Below are positions 43,650 to 52,710 of a DNA stretch of 64,000 bases, one piece after another. The notes beneath the pieces are model-generated. The model was not told where the DNA came from, searched no databases, and worked only from the letters and a program-made list of their open reading frames with translations. Source of the stretch: JANJUB01 sp040081075 (lineage in GTDB: Bacteria > Armatimonadota > Fimbriimonadia > Fimbriimonadales > Fimbriimonadaceae); the NCBI GenBank assembly GCA_040081075.1, contig JBEBHJ010000007.1, forward strand, positions 1 through 64,000, given 5' to 3'. Each line of letters starts with the position of its first letter. The stretch's first letter is position 1. Made by a program: the position numbers and the translations under genes.

Positions 43650-46436
43650 CTATTTAGCTTCCCAAACTCGAAGCTCAACAAGGTGAACGCCTTCATTTGC
43701 GCTTCCCTTTAGCATGTGCACTTTCACGAAACGCGCTTGTCGCGAAGTTAACTTAATCTGGTCGCCGCTCGAGCTGGCCGGGGTCGTGTTGGCGGTGCGA
43801 TCGGCTACGGTTTCCCATTTCTGACCGTCAATCGAGATGTCGACGGTGTATTGATAGTAGCGCGAGCCGTCCCAATAAGGGAAAGCCTCAATTCGATCCA
43901 CCCGGTAAACCTTCCCCAGGTCAACTTGAATCCATTGCGGAGCTGTTGCCCACCAACTTGAGATCAAATCCATGTTGTCGTCCACGGCGAGTTCTGGTCC
44001 TTGTGCGCCTTGGGTGCCCCCAGACACCGTTACCTTCTTGCCCGTGGCCAGATTCGGCACCTTTGGCGGCACATGGTAATAGATCTTTGAGGATTCATAT
44101 CCAACTCTTTCACCGCTGGCATTGAACGCTGCGGCCCGAACTGTGGTCGATTCGGTGATTGTGAACGGCCCCGTGTAGAGCGAAGACTTAGAGTTCACCG
44201 GTGAGCGATCAACCGTATACCGAATAGGAGTACGCCCGGATAAGGAAATTGTGAGCGGGGACGTGAAACAGGGAACGTCAAATCCGCTCGGATCCAGTGC
44301 GTCCAATGGTCCATTCTCAATCAAAACCGGTTGAATCAGCAAACTGAGAAGTTGGTCTGTTTGCTTCAATCGCGGTTCGAACTCGGCAAAATGCACGACG
44401 CTCGGATTCCAAACGCGCTCTGCCATCGCGGAAACGATCCTTCTGAGATTTTCGATTTCCGATTCCTCCGGACCCTCCCACGAGCAAATCTGGGCCCCCT
44501 CTATTTTCGAAACGTCGGGCGTTCGGAACCAGGCGGTTGTCCCGTAGAGGTTCGAAAAGCGTCCGAATCGGCCCAAGTCCCATTCGTACACTTTCTGCAC
44601 GGGCCAAACGTGACGGTTAACCACATACAAGGGCGTCCAAGAAGCGTTAATGACGGAATAGCCATCTTCGATAAGTTCAGTGGGGGCGTAATAAGCGTTT
44701 TCGAACTCCATCACGAGAATATCTTTGGGAATAGGAAACCTTGAATTGGAATCACGCCCAAATCCTTCCCAAACAATAAGTTGCTTGTTCCTTTTCTTTA
44801 CAATCTCGTTGACTTGAATAAGAAAACGCCGGAATATCTCTTGTTGAGATTTCTCAGGGAGTCCAAGGGCTTTGAACGCGGCAAAAAAGTCTTTGTGCTG
44901 ATCCGCATTGGCGATATCCGCCTCATCCCCACCCATGTGAAAATAGGGCGAGGTTGTGAACACCTCGCACATTTCGCTAATGACCGTCTCCACCGCCTTG
45001 ATAACTTCTTCGTTCGCGAAGTTGATAGTGGCGTGATGCTCATAGGGTTTCGTTCCTTTTATCTTGAACAAGTCTGGGTAGGTTCTAACCAGGACTCCAC
45101 TATGACCGGGGATATCAAACTCCGGAACGATCGCAACACCTCGATTCTGGGCAAACTTGACTAACTCCTTTAGCTCATTTAGGGAATATGTCGTCTTGGG
45201 GTCATTCACGAGCGGAAAAGCTCGGCACGGGAAGGTGAATGATTGATCGTCGGTTAAGTGGAGTTGCAGATAGTTCAGCTTGTAAAGCCGACAAAGTTCG
45301 ACGCATTGCTTCAAGTTGTCAATGGAATGAAACTGGCGAGCCACATCGATGAGTAAGCCTCTGTATCCGCGGGCAGGCTCATCCTCAATTGTTAGTTTAG
45401 GCAGTTGTAGACTTTGACCATCTCGCTGGATCGTCTGGAGAAGCGTCGCCGTCCCGTATGTCACACCTCTTAAGGTCGAACCCGTGACAGAAACACCGCG
45501 GTCGACCAACATGCGATAGCTCTCCTCACTCCCGGTTGGCGCGATCCGCAACAAGATTGAGTCCTTGGTCGGGTTGATTTGAAGGGAAGGCTTGATCCCG
45601 GTCTTTCGGGAGATTTCATCGGCAAGAATGGCTGCGAGGGGCCGAAGCTCTGGCGTCAATGCCACGATGGATGGAGCTTTCAGCGTAACCCGACCGGTGC
45701 CGATCGAGGTTGTCTTGGGCCAAGGGATAATGCCGATTGATGGTCGGGCTGGCGCGGCCGATTTTGGGCGCCCTGCCAACGCTTTCATAATTCCGGCTTC
45801 AAACTGGTCCGCGAGAAGGTTGTTTCCGGCTGGCAGCATGTGCACGCCATCGTAAGTTAATGGCCCCTTCTTCTCCTGTAACGCTCCGAAAAATGCGGCA
45901 CGAAGATCAACGACGATGGATCCCATCTCGGCGCCGACTTTCTTTACGATGGTCGAATATTGGTCGAGCTTGTCATCCAAGGGGTTTTCGCCTTGCGGTT
46001 TCTCTCCTATGAGGGATGGGGTCGCGATCACTATTGGAACCTTCGCCGCCTTCGCGCTAGCCAACATATCCTTCAGGCATTTCTCGTAGACGTCGGGCGA
46101 GTTGCCATTCTGTCCATGCCAAACGTCGTTTATGCCGATTTCAATAACGGCGGCCGCGGGTTTCTCTTTCCGGAGGATTTCGGCAAAGCCAGCTTGCGAA
46201 GCATTTCCATCGCGGAGGTCGTTGCTTTTGCCGCCATTAATGCCGCGCTTGAGGAGCGCAATTTGAAGCCCTTTCGTGCGGACGTTCTCGCTTAGGCGCT
46301 GGCTCATCACGTCTAAGTATCCACCTTGCCACGTGATCGAGTCGCCGAAAAAGACGATCCGATCCTGGTTCCTAAAAGGGGTTTCAGACCCAGTAAATTG
46401 ATGGGTGAGAAGCATCGTCAGGGCCAAAATGTGCAT
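43650..46436 (-). CDS. SGNH hydrolase / GH20 beta-hexosaminidase / F5-8C multidomain enzyme
   Basis: 928 residues with a short signal peptide. Residues about 20-215 are an SGNH/GDSL esterase (FFGDSITWQGG, IEIGINDVWHG, YDGVHMLPAGN with the Asp-His pair). Residues 235-355 are the GH20 N-terminal domain and 355-685 the GH20 catalytic barrel, with the Asp-Glu pair in YFHMGGDEAD near 503. Then a chitobiase C-terminal/FN3-like domain (TSPLTISLSGRTPIRYTVD) and a C-terminal discoidin F5/8 domain about 790-925 (WWATAPQWIQVDLGKVYRVD). It probably deacylates and removes N-acetylhexosamines from an extracellular glycan. Confidence 0.92.
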   Translation of the reverse strand: MHILALTMLLTHQFTGSETPFRNQDRIVFFGDSITWQGGYLDVMSQRLSENVRTKGLQIALLKRGINGGKSNDLRDGNASQAGFAEILRKEKPAAAVIEIGINDVWHGQNGNSPDVYEKCLKDMLASAKAAKVPIVIATPSLIGEKPQGENPLDDKLDQYSTIVKKVGAEMGSIVVDLRAAFFGALQEKKGPLTYDGVHMLPAGNNLLADQFEAGIMKALAGRPKSAAPARPSIGIIPWPKTTSIGTGRVTLKAPSIVALTPELRPLAAILADEISRKTGIKPSLQINPTKDSILLRIAPTGSEESYRMLVDRGVSVTGSTLRGVTYGTATLLQTIQRDGQSLQLPKLTIEDEPARGYRGLLIDVARQFHSIDNLKQCVELCRLYKLNYLQLHLTDDQSFTFPCRAFPLVNDPKTTYSLNELKELVKFAQNRGVAIVPEFDIPGHSGVLVRTYPDLFKIKGTKPYEHHATINFANEEVIKAVETVISEMCEVFTTSPYFHMGGDEADIANADQHKDFFAAFKALGLPEKSQQEIFRRFLIQVNEIVKKRNKQLIVWEGFGRDSNSRFPIPKDILVMEFENAYYAPTELIEDGYSVINASWTPLYVVNRHVWPVQKVYEWDLGRFGRFSNLYGTTAWFRTPDVSKIEGAQICSWEGPEESEIENLRRIVSAMAERVWNPSVVHFAEFEPRLKQTDQLLSLLIQPVLIENGPLDALDPSGFDVPCFTSPLTISLSGRTPIRYTVDRSPVNSKSSLYTGPFTITESTTVRAAAFNASGERVGYESSKIYYHVPPKVPNLATGKKVTVSGGTQGAQGPELAVDDNMDLISSWWATAPQWIQVDLGKVYRVDRIEAFPYWDGSRYYQYTVDISIDGQKWETVADRTANTTPASSSGDQIKLTSRQARFVKVHMLKGSANEGVHLVELRVWEAK

Positions 46437-46540
46437 GATATGCCCAGTCTATCTTATGCGTGGTTTTACAATCGCTTAGCGGTTTTTTAGCGCTCGCGCA
46501 AAGTTACTGCGGTAACATCAGCGAAGAGGAACGAGACTCC

Positions 46541-49500
46541 ATGAATAAAACTGCATCACTTTCGCTTGCCGCTGTTTTTGTCTTCGCCGCAGCTGGCATT
46601 GCCTTGTCGCTGGGGCCAAACGCCAATCGCACCGGCCAACTCACTAAGAAGTCAAGTTACAAACTGCCCGTATTAGCGGGCAAAGTAGACCCAGTCCGGG
46701 ATTCGAAGGTTGATATCAATTCGGCCGAATCGCTTTTGCGCCATATACGTTATCTTAAGTCGATTGATGGCGAGGTGGAGGAACCAGGTGGAAAGGAGTC
46801 GCGGGGTGATTGGTACGAAGCGCGATACCACTGGATTTCACAGCGTTTGGATGCCAACGGTCTCTACGATCCGAACTACCTCCGGGCGGGCATCACACAC
46901 CGAGATGCAATGCCTCGAAACAAAGAATCTTACGCGCCGGGTGGAACCGCACAGGAACTCGGACCTGTCAACGCTAGCGACCCTGTCCAAGAAATCTATT
47001 TCGGTCATGGTCCGGCATCTGGGCGCAAGAATGATATCGCTATTTATCCTGCCAATCCACTTATCATGGCGGTTGCTTCCGCTGGCGGTGGAATTTGGAA
47101 GACCACGAACGGTGGAACGACGTGGACACCACTTAGTGAAAAGTGGCCAAACCTCTTCACCAGTTCTGTTGCGTTTCATCCAACCAACTCGAACCTCATT
47201 TTGGCGGGGACCGGAGACCGCGAGGGATTCTTTGAGCACTATGGGAACGGGATCATGCGCACGACGGACGGAGGAACGACTTGGACTCAGGTCGGCCCGC
47301 AAGACATGCGATCTAGCTGTATTAACAAGATCATTTTCGATCCGACGAACCCAGCAATCGTGCTGGCCCTCGGCGGCAACGGAGCCTCTTTCACAGATTC
47401 ACTTTGGCGCTCTACCGATTCGGGCTTAACATGGGCCGCCGTAGCCGGTCTTAGCACCACCGTTACGTCGTGGGACGACATCGTTCGGACGACAGCCGGA
47501 ACCTACTACATTGCTGGCAGCGATAATGGTGCGACGACGGGATTCCTCTACAAATCAACTAACGCCGGCGTGACCTGGACCGCCGTCAACAACCCGTGCG
47601 TTGCTGCCAATCCTCACATGGATTTAGCTGCCTCCCTCGTCAGTGCCACGACGCTGTATCTCTTAGCAATCGGCGACGAAAAGATGTACAAAACCACCAA
47701 TGGTGGAACGACCTGGACGAATATCAAGGGCAACTTTGTGAACGGGGACGCCAACTCGGGAGCCAACTACGCTTGGGCTCAAAAGGATTATAACGAGCAC
47801 ATCACTGTTTCCAAAAATGGAGCTAGTGATGTTGTTTATGTCGGCCTCATTGGCATCAACATGGATGTCAACGGAGACGGTACATGGACGGATATCAGCC
47901 GGACGTGGTCGGCAACTCCACCTAACTATGTTCACGCTGACCAGCACTGTGGAATCGCCCATCCAACCGATCCGACTGTCGTCTATTTCGGGTTAGATGG
48001 AGGAATCTTTAAGTGGAAATTGACCAATGCCGCGACTGGAGCCGGAACCTGGACTTCCCTTAACGCAACGATCAAAGACTTCCAAGCCTATCATGTTTCG
48101 GCTCACCCAACCGATCCGAACTACTTAATGACCGGTTTGCAAGACGACTGCACCATAGGATCGCGAAACAACTTTGCCGCCTGGACATCTCTCAGCGCCG
48201 GTGACGGCACTTGGAGTGCGTTTGACAAGAGTAACCCTGGCGTCCAATACACGAGCGCGCAGAACGCGAGCGTCTTTCGTTACCCGACGGCGACGTCGCT
48301 GTCGCCAACTTACATCAAGCCAACCGCGGGTTCGTTTGGTTTTGTTGCCCCGCTTGTTACAGCGGGCTCTGCAGGCAATGAAGTTTTCCTTGGTGGAGAC
48401 TTCCTTTACAAGTGGTCTGGAGTGGGCCGAACCTGGAACCAAACAAATATGCCGTGTGGAAGCTCGCAGGCGTCTACTGAACTTGCGGTCGCTCCGGCAA
48501 ACGGTAACGTTATCTACTCTGGAAACAGCGAGGGCATTATAACGATGACTCGCGACAAAGGAACGACCTACGCGCAAATTGATGATGCCAACATTGATCG
48601 GCCCGTCGGCGGAATTGGAGTCTCGTTTTCCAACTCATACGACATCGTAGTTGGCCTGATGGGTCAGGGACGGAATCACCTCTGGCGTTGTTCAAACACC
48701 ATTGCGGGAGTTCCTATTTGGACCAACATCAGCGGAACCGGTTCAACGGCGCTCCCAAGTGTGCCGATCACTTCGGTGGCTCGTGACCCCTACGAGTCAG
48801 CCCGAATCTACGTTGGAACCGACATCGGCGCATTCATGACCACTAACCTAGGCGCAACTTGGGTCAGCATGACCACGCTTGGTCTCCCGGCCGTCGGTGT
48901 TCAGCATATGACCGTTGACGCGAGTAAGCAGTTCCTGGTGCTCGCAACTTTTGGTCGCGGCATTTGGAGAGTGCCGATCGTTACCGCGGCGACGAAGTTC
49001 AGCATTTCGGGCAATATTAAGCAAGGGGCGGTTAACCTGAGCGGAATCACGACGAACTTGCAAGTATGGAAGGAAGCTAGCTCAACAACTACTTCCTCAC
49101 CAAACGCTGCGGTTCCAGATGATAACCTCAACTGGACGGTGTTACCGGTCAATGTCGCAATTTCTCAAAAGATTGCGCGGCTTAGCTTCTACTTGAAGGT
49201 GACCCACACTGCCCGAGGCGACATTGAAGCATGGGTTCAATCACCAGACGGTTCATTTGCCCAAATTTGGGCATCGTCGAGTGACCTCACCGACAACATT
49301 GACCAGTATTTCACGTTGACCGAATTCGACGGCATGCTGTCGAACGGTTCGTGGAAACTGTGGATTCGGGATGTGGCAGCAAATGATCTTGGAACAGTCA
49401 ATCAGTTCAAGGTGATTCCTTACTACATGGCCTATGGATCGGCGGGAACTACAACCACCAATGCGAGCGGCAACTACACGTTCACGAACCTGGATGCGGG

Positions 49501-49609
49501 CAAATACAAGGTCTATCCAAGTCAGGCTGGCCGAACGTTCGCACCATCGTCGCTCTCGTTTGACCTAGGTCCGAGTGTGACGGGTAAGAACTTCCTGCGA
49601 AATCCATAA
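46541..49609 (+). CDS. Secreted BNR/Asp-box propeller protein with P-domain
   Basis: 1022 residues from ATG 46541 with a signal peptide (MNKTASLSLAAVFVFAAAGIA). About ten VPS10/sortilin-like Asp-box repeats follow, for example KTTNGGTTWTPL, RTTDGGTTWTQVG, KSTNAGVTWTAV and FMTTNLGATWVSM. The C-terminal 200 residues contain a proprotein-convertase P-domain (about nt 49085-49437: ARLSFYLKVTHTARGDIEAW, GSWKLWIRDVAANDLG) inserted into a carboxypeptidase-regulatory-like beta domain whose two parts are FSISGNIKQGAVNLSGITTN and TTTNASGNYTFTNLDAG. It is likely a cell-surface or secreted binding protein. No catalytic site was seen. Confidence 0.88.
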   Translation: MNKTASLSLAAVFVFAAAGIALSLGPNANRTGQLTKKSSYKLPVLAGKVDPVRDSKVDINSAESLLRHIRYLKSIDGEVEEPGGKESRGDWYEARYHWISQRLDANGLYDPNYLRAGITHRDAMPRNKESYAPGGTAQELGPVNASDPVQEIYFGHGPASGRKNDIAIYPANPLIMAVASAGGGIWKTTNGGTTWTPLSEKWPNLFTSSVAFHPTNSNLILAGTGDREGFFEHYGNGIMRTTDGGTTWTQVGPQDMRSSCINKIIFDPTNPAIVLALGGNGASFTDSLWRSTDSGLTWAAVAGLSTTVTSWDDIVRTTAGTYYIAGSDNGATTGFLYKSTNAGVTWTAVNNPCVAANPHMDLAASLVSATTLYLLAIGDEKMYKTTNGGTTWTNIKGNFVNGDANSGANYAWAQKDYNEHITVSKNGASDVVYVGLIGINMDVNGDGTWTDISRTWSATPPNYVHADQHCGIAHPTDPTVVYFGLDGGIFKWKLTNAATGAGTWTSLNATIKDFQAYHVSAHPTDPNYLMTGLQDDCTIGSRNNFAAWTSLSAGDGTWSAFDKSNPGVQYTSAQNASVFRYPTATSLSPTYIKPTAGSFGFVAPLVTAGSAGNEVFLGGDFLYKWSGVGRTWNQTNMPCGSSQASTELAVAPANGNVIYSGNSEGIITMTRDKGTTYAQIDDANIDRPVGGIGVSFSNSYDIVVGLMGQGRNHLWRCSNTIAGVPIWTNISGTGSTALPSVPITSVARDPYESARIYVGTDIGAFMTTNLGATWVSMTTLGLPAVGVQHMTVDASKQFLVLATFGRGIWRVPIVTAATKFSISGNIKQGAVNLSGITTNLQVWKEASSTTTSSPNAAVPDDNLNWTVLPVNVAISQKIARLSFYLKVTHTARGDIEAWVQSPDGSFAQIWASSSDLTDNIDQYFTLTEFDGMLSNGSWKLWIRDVAANDLGTVNQFKVIPYYMAYGSAGTTTTNASGNYTFTNLDAGKYKVYPSQAGRTFAPSSLSFDLGPSVTGKNFLRNP

Positions 49610-49614
49610 TCCTC

Positions 49615-49645
49615 GTCCCCCGGTGGCCCTTGGGTCACCGGGGAC
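49615..49645 (+). terminator. Hairpin after the BNR protein gene
   Basis: GTCCCCCGGTG pairs with CACCGGGGAC with one bulged C around a 10-nt inner segment. It starts 5 nt after the stop codon. There is no long T-run, so termination strength is uncertain. Confidence 0.5.
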
Positions 49646-49667
49646 TTTGATGACGCCATAATCACGC

Positions 49668-51179
49668 ATGGCACCGCTGAGTGTTCGCCCCTACACGATT
49701 GAGGAGTACACCCGCACGGTATGCCCGGTATGCGCGGAGTCAGGGTTGAACTCGGATGACCCGAGCGTGTTCTTGGATGGCATGCTCGTATCGCACGACG
49801 GCTCAATCTGGATGCGACGATTGTGTCCAAAGCATGGCGAGGTTGAAAGCCTTTACGAGGAAGATGCTGAGTTATGGCGAGATCGGGCGGGGTGGCAAAC
49901 ACCCACGCTTCAAATTACGCCGGATCGGGCGGATAATTTCGCCGGGTTTCCTGCTGGTTACCGGGACGGACTGCCCGCGAGTCACGGGCAACACTCTTGT
50001 ATCTTGCTCCTGAATGTGACGGAAAACTGCAACTTTCGGTGCCCAACATGTTATGCGTCTGCCCTCGATCCTGGTGCGCCGACGACTGAGCGCCCGTCAC
50101 TCGCGGAGATGCTCCACACCGTGGACACGATGATCGCACGGGAAGGTGGCGCACTGAATGTCGTCATGCTGAGCGGAGGGGAACCGACATTGAGGCGCGA
50201 CTTGGAACAGCTGATCGAAGAACTGTCCAAACGCAACATCACGCGGATCATGCTTAATACGAACGGTCGAAGGATTGCCAAAGACCCCCGGTTTCTTGAA
50301 TTCTTGCATCGGCACCGCCTTAAAGTAGAGGTCTATTTGCAGTTTGATGGCTTGGAAGACGCAACCTACGAAACCCTTAGAGCCGAGCGACTATCCTCTG
50401 AAAAGCGAAGCATCTTGGAACTGCTCAACAGCGCAAAGGTGTTCACAACATTGGTAATGACGGTCAAGCGCGGCGTAAACGAGCATGAGCTTGAAGGCGT
50501 TTTTGAGCTTGGTTTGGCTACCCCCTATTGTTCCGGGATCGCCTTTCAGCCTGTGTTTGGCTCGGGGCGAAACTCAGGAATAAACCCGAAGAACCGTACC
50601 ACTCCGACTGGCGTGGTTAAGGCGCTTCGACGCGGAGGAGATTTTGTGCCTTTACCCTGCTCCCACCGAGACTGCTGCGATATCGCCTATTTTCTCAAAG
50701 ATAACCATGGGAACTGGAAATCATTGGTGTCGCTCGTTGGGCGCGATGAGATGAAGCGGTGGATCCACTTAGCCGCCAACACAATCTCATTCGAAAACGT
50801 GCGCGAGTCCGTTCAAGCGATGATAAAGGACGGCACAATCCAGCGGATTCTGAGCGAGCAGCAACGGGTAAGTTCGCTCCAACTTGCCTGGGATATCGTG
50901 AAGATGTGCGACTGCGTTCCGGGGGTTCGCGATCTCTTCACCAGTTGGTGGCCGGGCAAGAGGGAGGCAAACCTCGATGAACTCGCAACCAAGACCTTTA
51001 GAGTGACCGTTAAGCAGTTCATGGATGCCAACACATTTCATGAAGCTCGCATACGTCAATGCTGCGTCCATGTTGGTACGTTTGAGGAGGATCCGCGCCG
51101 TTATTCGTTTTGTTGGAAGTGGCTGTTCGCCGATGCCAACGACTTCCCGACGCGGAATTCGACGTTAAGAGTGGTATGA
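49668..51179 (+). CDS. Radical SAM protein of the Tes/MJ0619 (tetraether lipid synthase) type
   Basis: 503 residues. An N-terminal Cys-ribbon (C19-x2-C22, then C53-P-K-H56) precedes the radical SAM barrel, whose cluster motif is C121-x3-C125-x2-C128 (ENCNFRCPTCYA) with LSGGEPTLR for SAM binding. The C-terminus has more Cys: C414-x-C416, the pair C465-C466 (RQCCVHVGT) and one near 482, which could hold auxiliary Fe-S clusters. This layout matches MJ0619-type proteins, whose archaeal member Tes joins lipid tails to make macrocyclic and tetraether lipids. The start of the next gene overlaps the stop by 4 nt (ATGA). The exact substrate is inferred, not shown. Confidence 0.82.
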   Translation: MAPLSVRPYTIEEYTRTVCPVCAESGLNSDDPSVFLDGMLVSHDGSIWMRRLCPKHGEVESLYEEDAELWRDRAGWQTPTLQITPDRADNFAGFPAGYRDGLPASHGQHSCILLLNVTENCNFRCPTCYASALDPGAPTTERPSLAEMLHTVDTMIAREGGALNVVMLSGGEPTLRRDLEQLIEELSKRNITRIMLNTNGRRIAKDPRFLEFLHRHRLKVEVYLQFDGLEDATYETLRAERLSSEKRSILELLNSAKVFTTLVMTVKRGVNEHELEGVFELGLATPYCSGIAFQPVFGSGRNSGINPKNRTTPTGVVKALRRGGDFVPLPCSHRDCCDIAYFLKDNHGNWKSLVSLVGRDEMKRWIHLAANTISFENVRESVQAMIKDGTIQRILSEQQRVSSLQLAWDIVKMCDCVPGVRDLFTSWWPGKREANLDELATKTFRVTVKQFMDANTFHEARIRQCCVHVGTFEEDPRRYSFCWKWLFADANDFPTRNSTLRVV

Positions 51180-51817
51180 ACACGGCACTTGGAGTTGGTT
51201 TCAATGTTTTGGCGTTCACCGTCGGAGCGTTGGTCTACTTTTGGGAAGCAAGGCGCCGGAACATGAACCTCTCTAAAATGCGAGAGGTAGCCATGCTCGG
51301 AGCGCTCATCGGAGTGGTTGCGGCTTCTGTGGGGCAATGGGGCTATGCCGTCTTTTCTGGGAGCCACTCGGTAGGTGGGGGCCGAACGATTGTTGCGGGC
51401 GTCTTGGGTGGATGGCTGGGAGTGGAAATCGCGAAGCGTCGCTTGGGAATCCGTGAGTCCACTGGGCCGCTCTGGGCACTGGCACTTCCCGCCGGGGAAG
51501 CCATCGGTCGAATCGGTTGCTGGTTTCACGGGTGTTGTTATGGCAAGGTCTGCTCGCTGCCTTGGGCGATCAATGGAAGGCACCCAACCCAGTTTTATCT
51601 CTCCATAGCGGCAATGGCATCGTTTGGCTTGATTTGGTGGCTGAAAGATCGCGTCGACGTTTTTGCCCTGTCGCTGCTCCTGTGGTCAATCGGTCGCATC
51701 ATCATTGAGCCCCTCCGCGAATCCTCAACCCCGACCCCGTGGTTGGTTCCGAGCATATGCGTTGTCGTGGCAACATACGCAACCATTCGCTTGGTCAGAA
51801 GCAAGCAGGTTGTATGA
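51176..51817 (+). CDS. Prolipoprotein diacylglyceryl transferase-like membrane protein
   Basis: 213 residues with about six TM helices. PAGEAIGRIGCWFHGCCYGK and RHPTQFYLSIAAMASF match the Lgt core (GRIGNF- and HPxQLYE-like regions), but the usual Asn and Glu residues of the signature are replaced by Cys and His, as in divergent Lgt paralogues. Lgt moves a diacylglyceryl group from phosphatidylglycerol to a cysteine. The ATG at 51176 overlaps the radical SAM stop (ATGA) and the stop overlaps the next ATG (TGATG). Coupling to a lipid-modifying radical SAM enzyme suggests it acts on unusual lipids. Confidence 0.85.
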   Translation: MNTALGVGFNVLAFTVGALVYFWEARRRNMNLSKMREVAMLGALIGVVAASVGQWGYAVFSGSHSVGGGRTIVAGVLGGWLGVEIAKRRLGIRESTGPLWALALPAGEAIGRIGCWFHGCCYGKVCSLPWAINGRHPTQFYLSIAAMASFGLIWWLKDRVDVFALSLLLWSIGRIIIEPLRESSTPTPWLVPSICVVVATYATIRLVRSKQVV

Positions 51818-52079
51818 TGGACGGGTCTTGTAAGAAGTGCGCGTCGGTTCTGAAGGATGGGGGTGCGAAAAATGTGCCCGACGCCGTCAAGCGGTAATCC
51901 TCTGGATCACGCTTGGGGTGATTCCGATGCTTGGCGTCTGGGCTTGCTTCACGGCAGATTGGGGAGGACAATCTGCGAACATTCAAAGCCGATTTGCCCT
52001 GGGCAGCGGCATTATGCTTGGAGGGCCGGTTTGCGGGATCGTGCTGTGGGCCATTTCGGAGCGCAGGAGGCCCCGATGA
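51817..52079 (+). pseudogene. Zinc-ribbon membrane protein, copy 1, frameshifted
   Basis: ATG 51817 begins a frame with SCKKCASVLKDG that breaks in a run of five G (51859-51863) and ends at TAA after 26 residues. The next frame continues as CEKCARRRQAVILW and two hydrophobic helices to a TGA at 52079. Inserting one nucleotide (T after 51861) restores C-x2-C-x8-C-x2-C-A-x2-R, exactly the spacing of copies 2-4, and gives a protein of about 87 residues. It may be a recent mutation, a programmed frameshift or a base-calling error at the G-run. The start overlaps the Lgt-like stop by 1 nt and the end overlaps copy 2 by 4 nt. Confidence 0.7.
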
Positions 52080-52396
52080 GCGAACCGAAAAAACACGGGC
52101 TGCCGCCGCTGTCTCCTGGGTGCAAGCGGTGCGGGACAAAGCTGGAAGATGGCTGGTGCCCGGAGTGCGCCGATCGACGCAGCCCGAGGGTGCTGTTGCT
52201 TCTCTTCGGTGTGCTCCCCGTTTTGGGTTTCGGAGCTTGCGTCGGTGGGGTTCTAACGGCATTTGAACGATACTATGCTTCCTGGAGCGGGTTTGTGTCT
52301 CTGGCAGGCTTGTTCGTTATGGTTGTCAGCCCGGTCGCCGGGTTCATATATATTTTGGTGAAGAGCAAATGGTGGAAAAACCGCGATGGATGGTAA
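52076..52396 (+). CDS. Zinc-ribbon two-TM membrane protein, copy 2
   Basis: 106 residues: a zinc ribbon C16-x2-C19-x8-C28-x2-C31 followed by ADRR, then TM1 (about 39-60) with a conserved GAC and TM2 (about 75-97) containing SPVAGF. AGGAGG lies 5 nt before the ATG and the start overlaps copy 1 by ATGA. Only about half of the positions match copy 3, but Cys spacing, the Cys in TM1 and the Pro in TM2 are kept. No database family was recognised. It probably binds zinc on the cytosolic side of the membrane. Confidence 0.82.
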   Translation: MSEPKKHGLPPLSPGCKRCGTKLEDGWCPECADRRSPRVLLLLFGVLPVLGFGACVGGVLTAFERYYASWSGFVSLAGLFVMVVSPVAGFIYILVKSKWWKNRDGW

Positions 52397-52404
52397 GGTG
52401 AATC

Positions 52405-52710
52405 ATGACGCCCGAAGGCCCTGGCTCTAACTTTGAGCCGCCGCGATTGATCTGCCCGAGGTGTAAGTCACCTCTGGATGGCGATTGGTGCCGCTTGTGC
52501 GCCCGCCACCGTCAGGCTCTGATCCTTTGGACGCTGTTCCTAATCCTGCCAATTTTTGCATTCGGTGCGTGCACGGCTGGTCTGCTTTCAACAATTGGAA
52601 GAAGAGACTACAATGGCTCATTCGACTGGCTGTTCCCGTTCTCGATCGCGGTCATCGTGGGAAGCCCAATCGTGGGAGTTTTCTACGCGATTTTTCGAAG
52701 GAAGAAGTGA
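52405..52710 (+). CDS. Zinc-ribbon two-TM membrane protein, copy 3
   Basis: 101 residues: ICPRCKSPLDGDWCRLCARH gives C-x2-C-x8-C-x2-C, then TM1 with LPIFAFGACTAG and TM2 with GSPIVGVFYAIF and a basic C-terminus. It starts 8 nt after copy 2 and its TGA overlaps the ATG of copy 4 (TGATG). It appears intact and is the best reference for the repeat family, together with copy 2. Confidence 0.82.
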   Translation: MTPEGPGSNFEPPRLICPRCKSPLDGDWCRLCARHRQALILWTLFLILPIFAFGACTAGLLSTIGRRDYNGSFDWLFPFSIAVIVGSPIVGVFYAIFRRKK

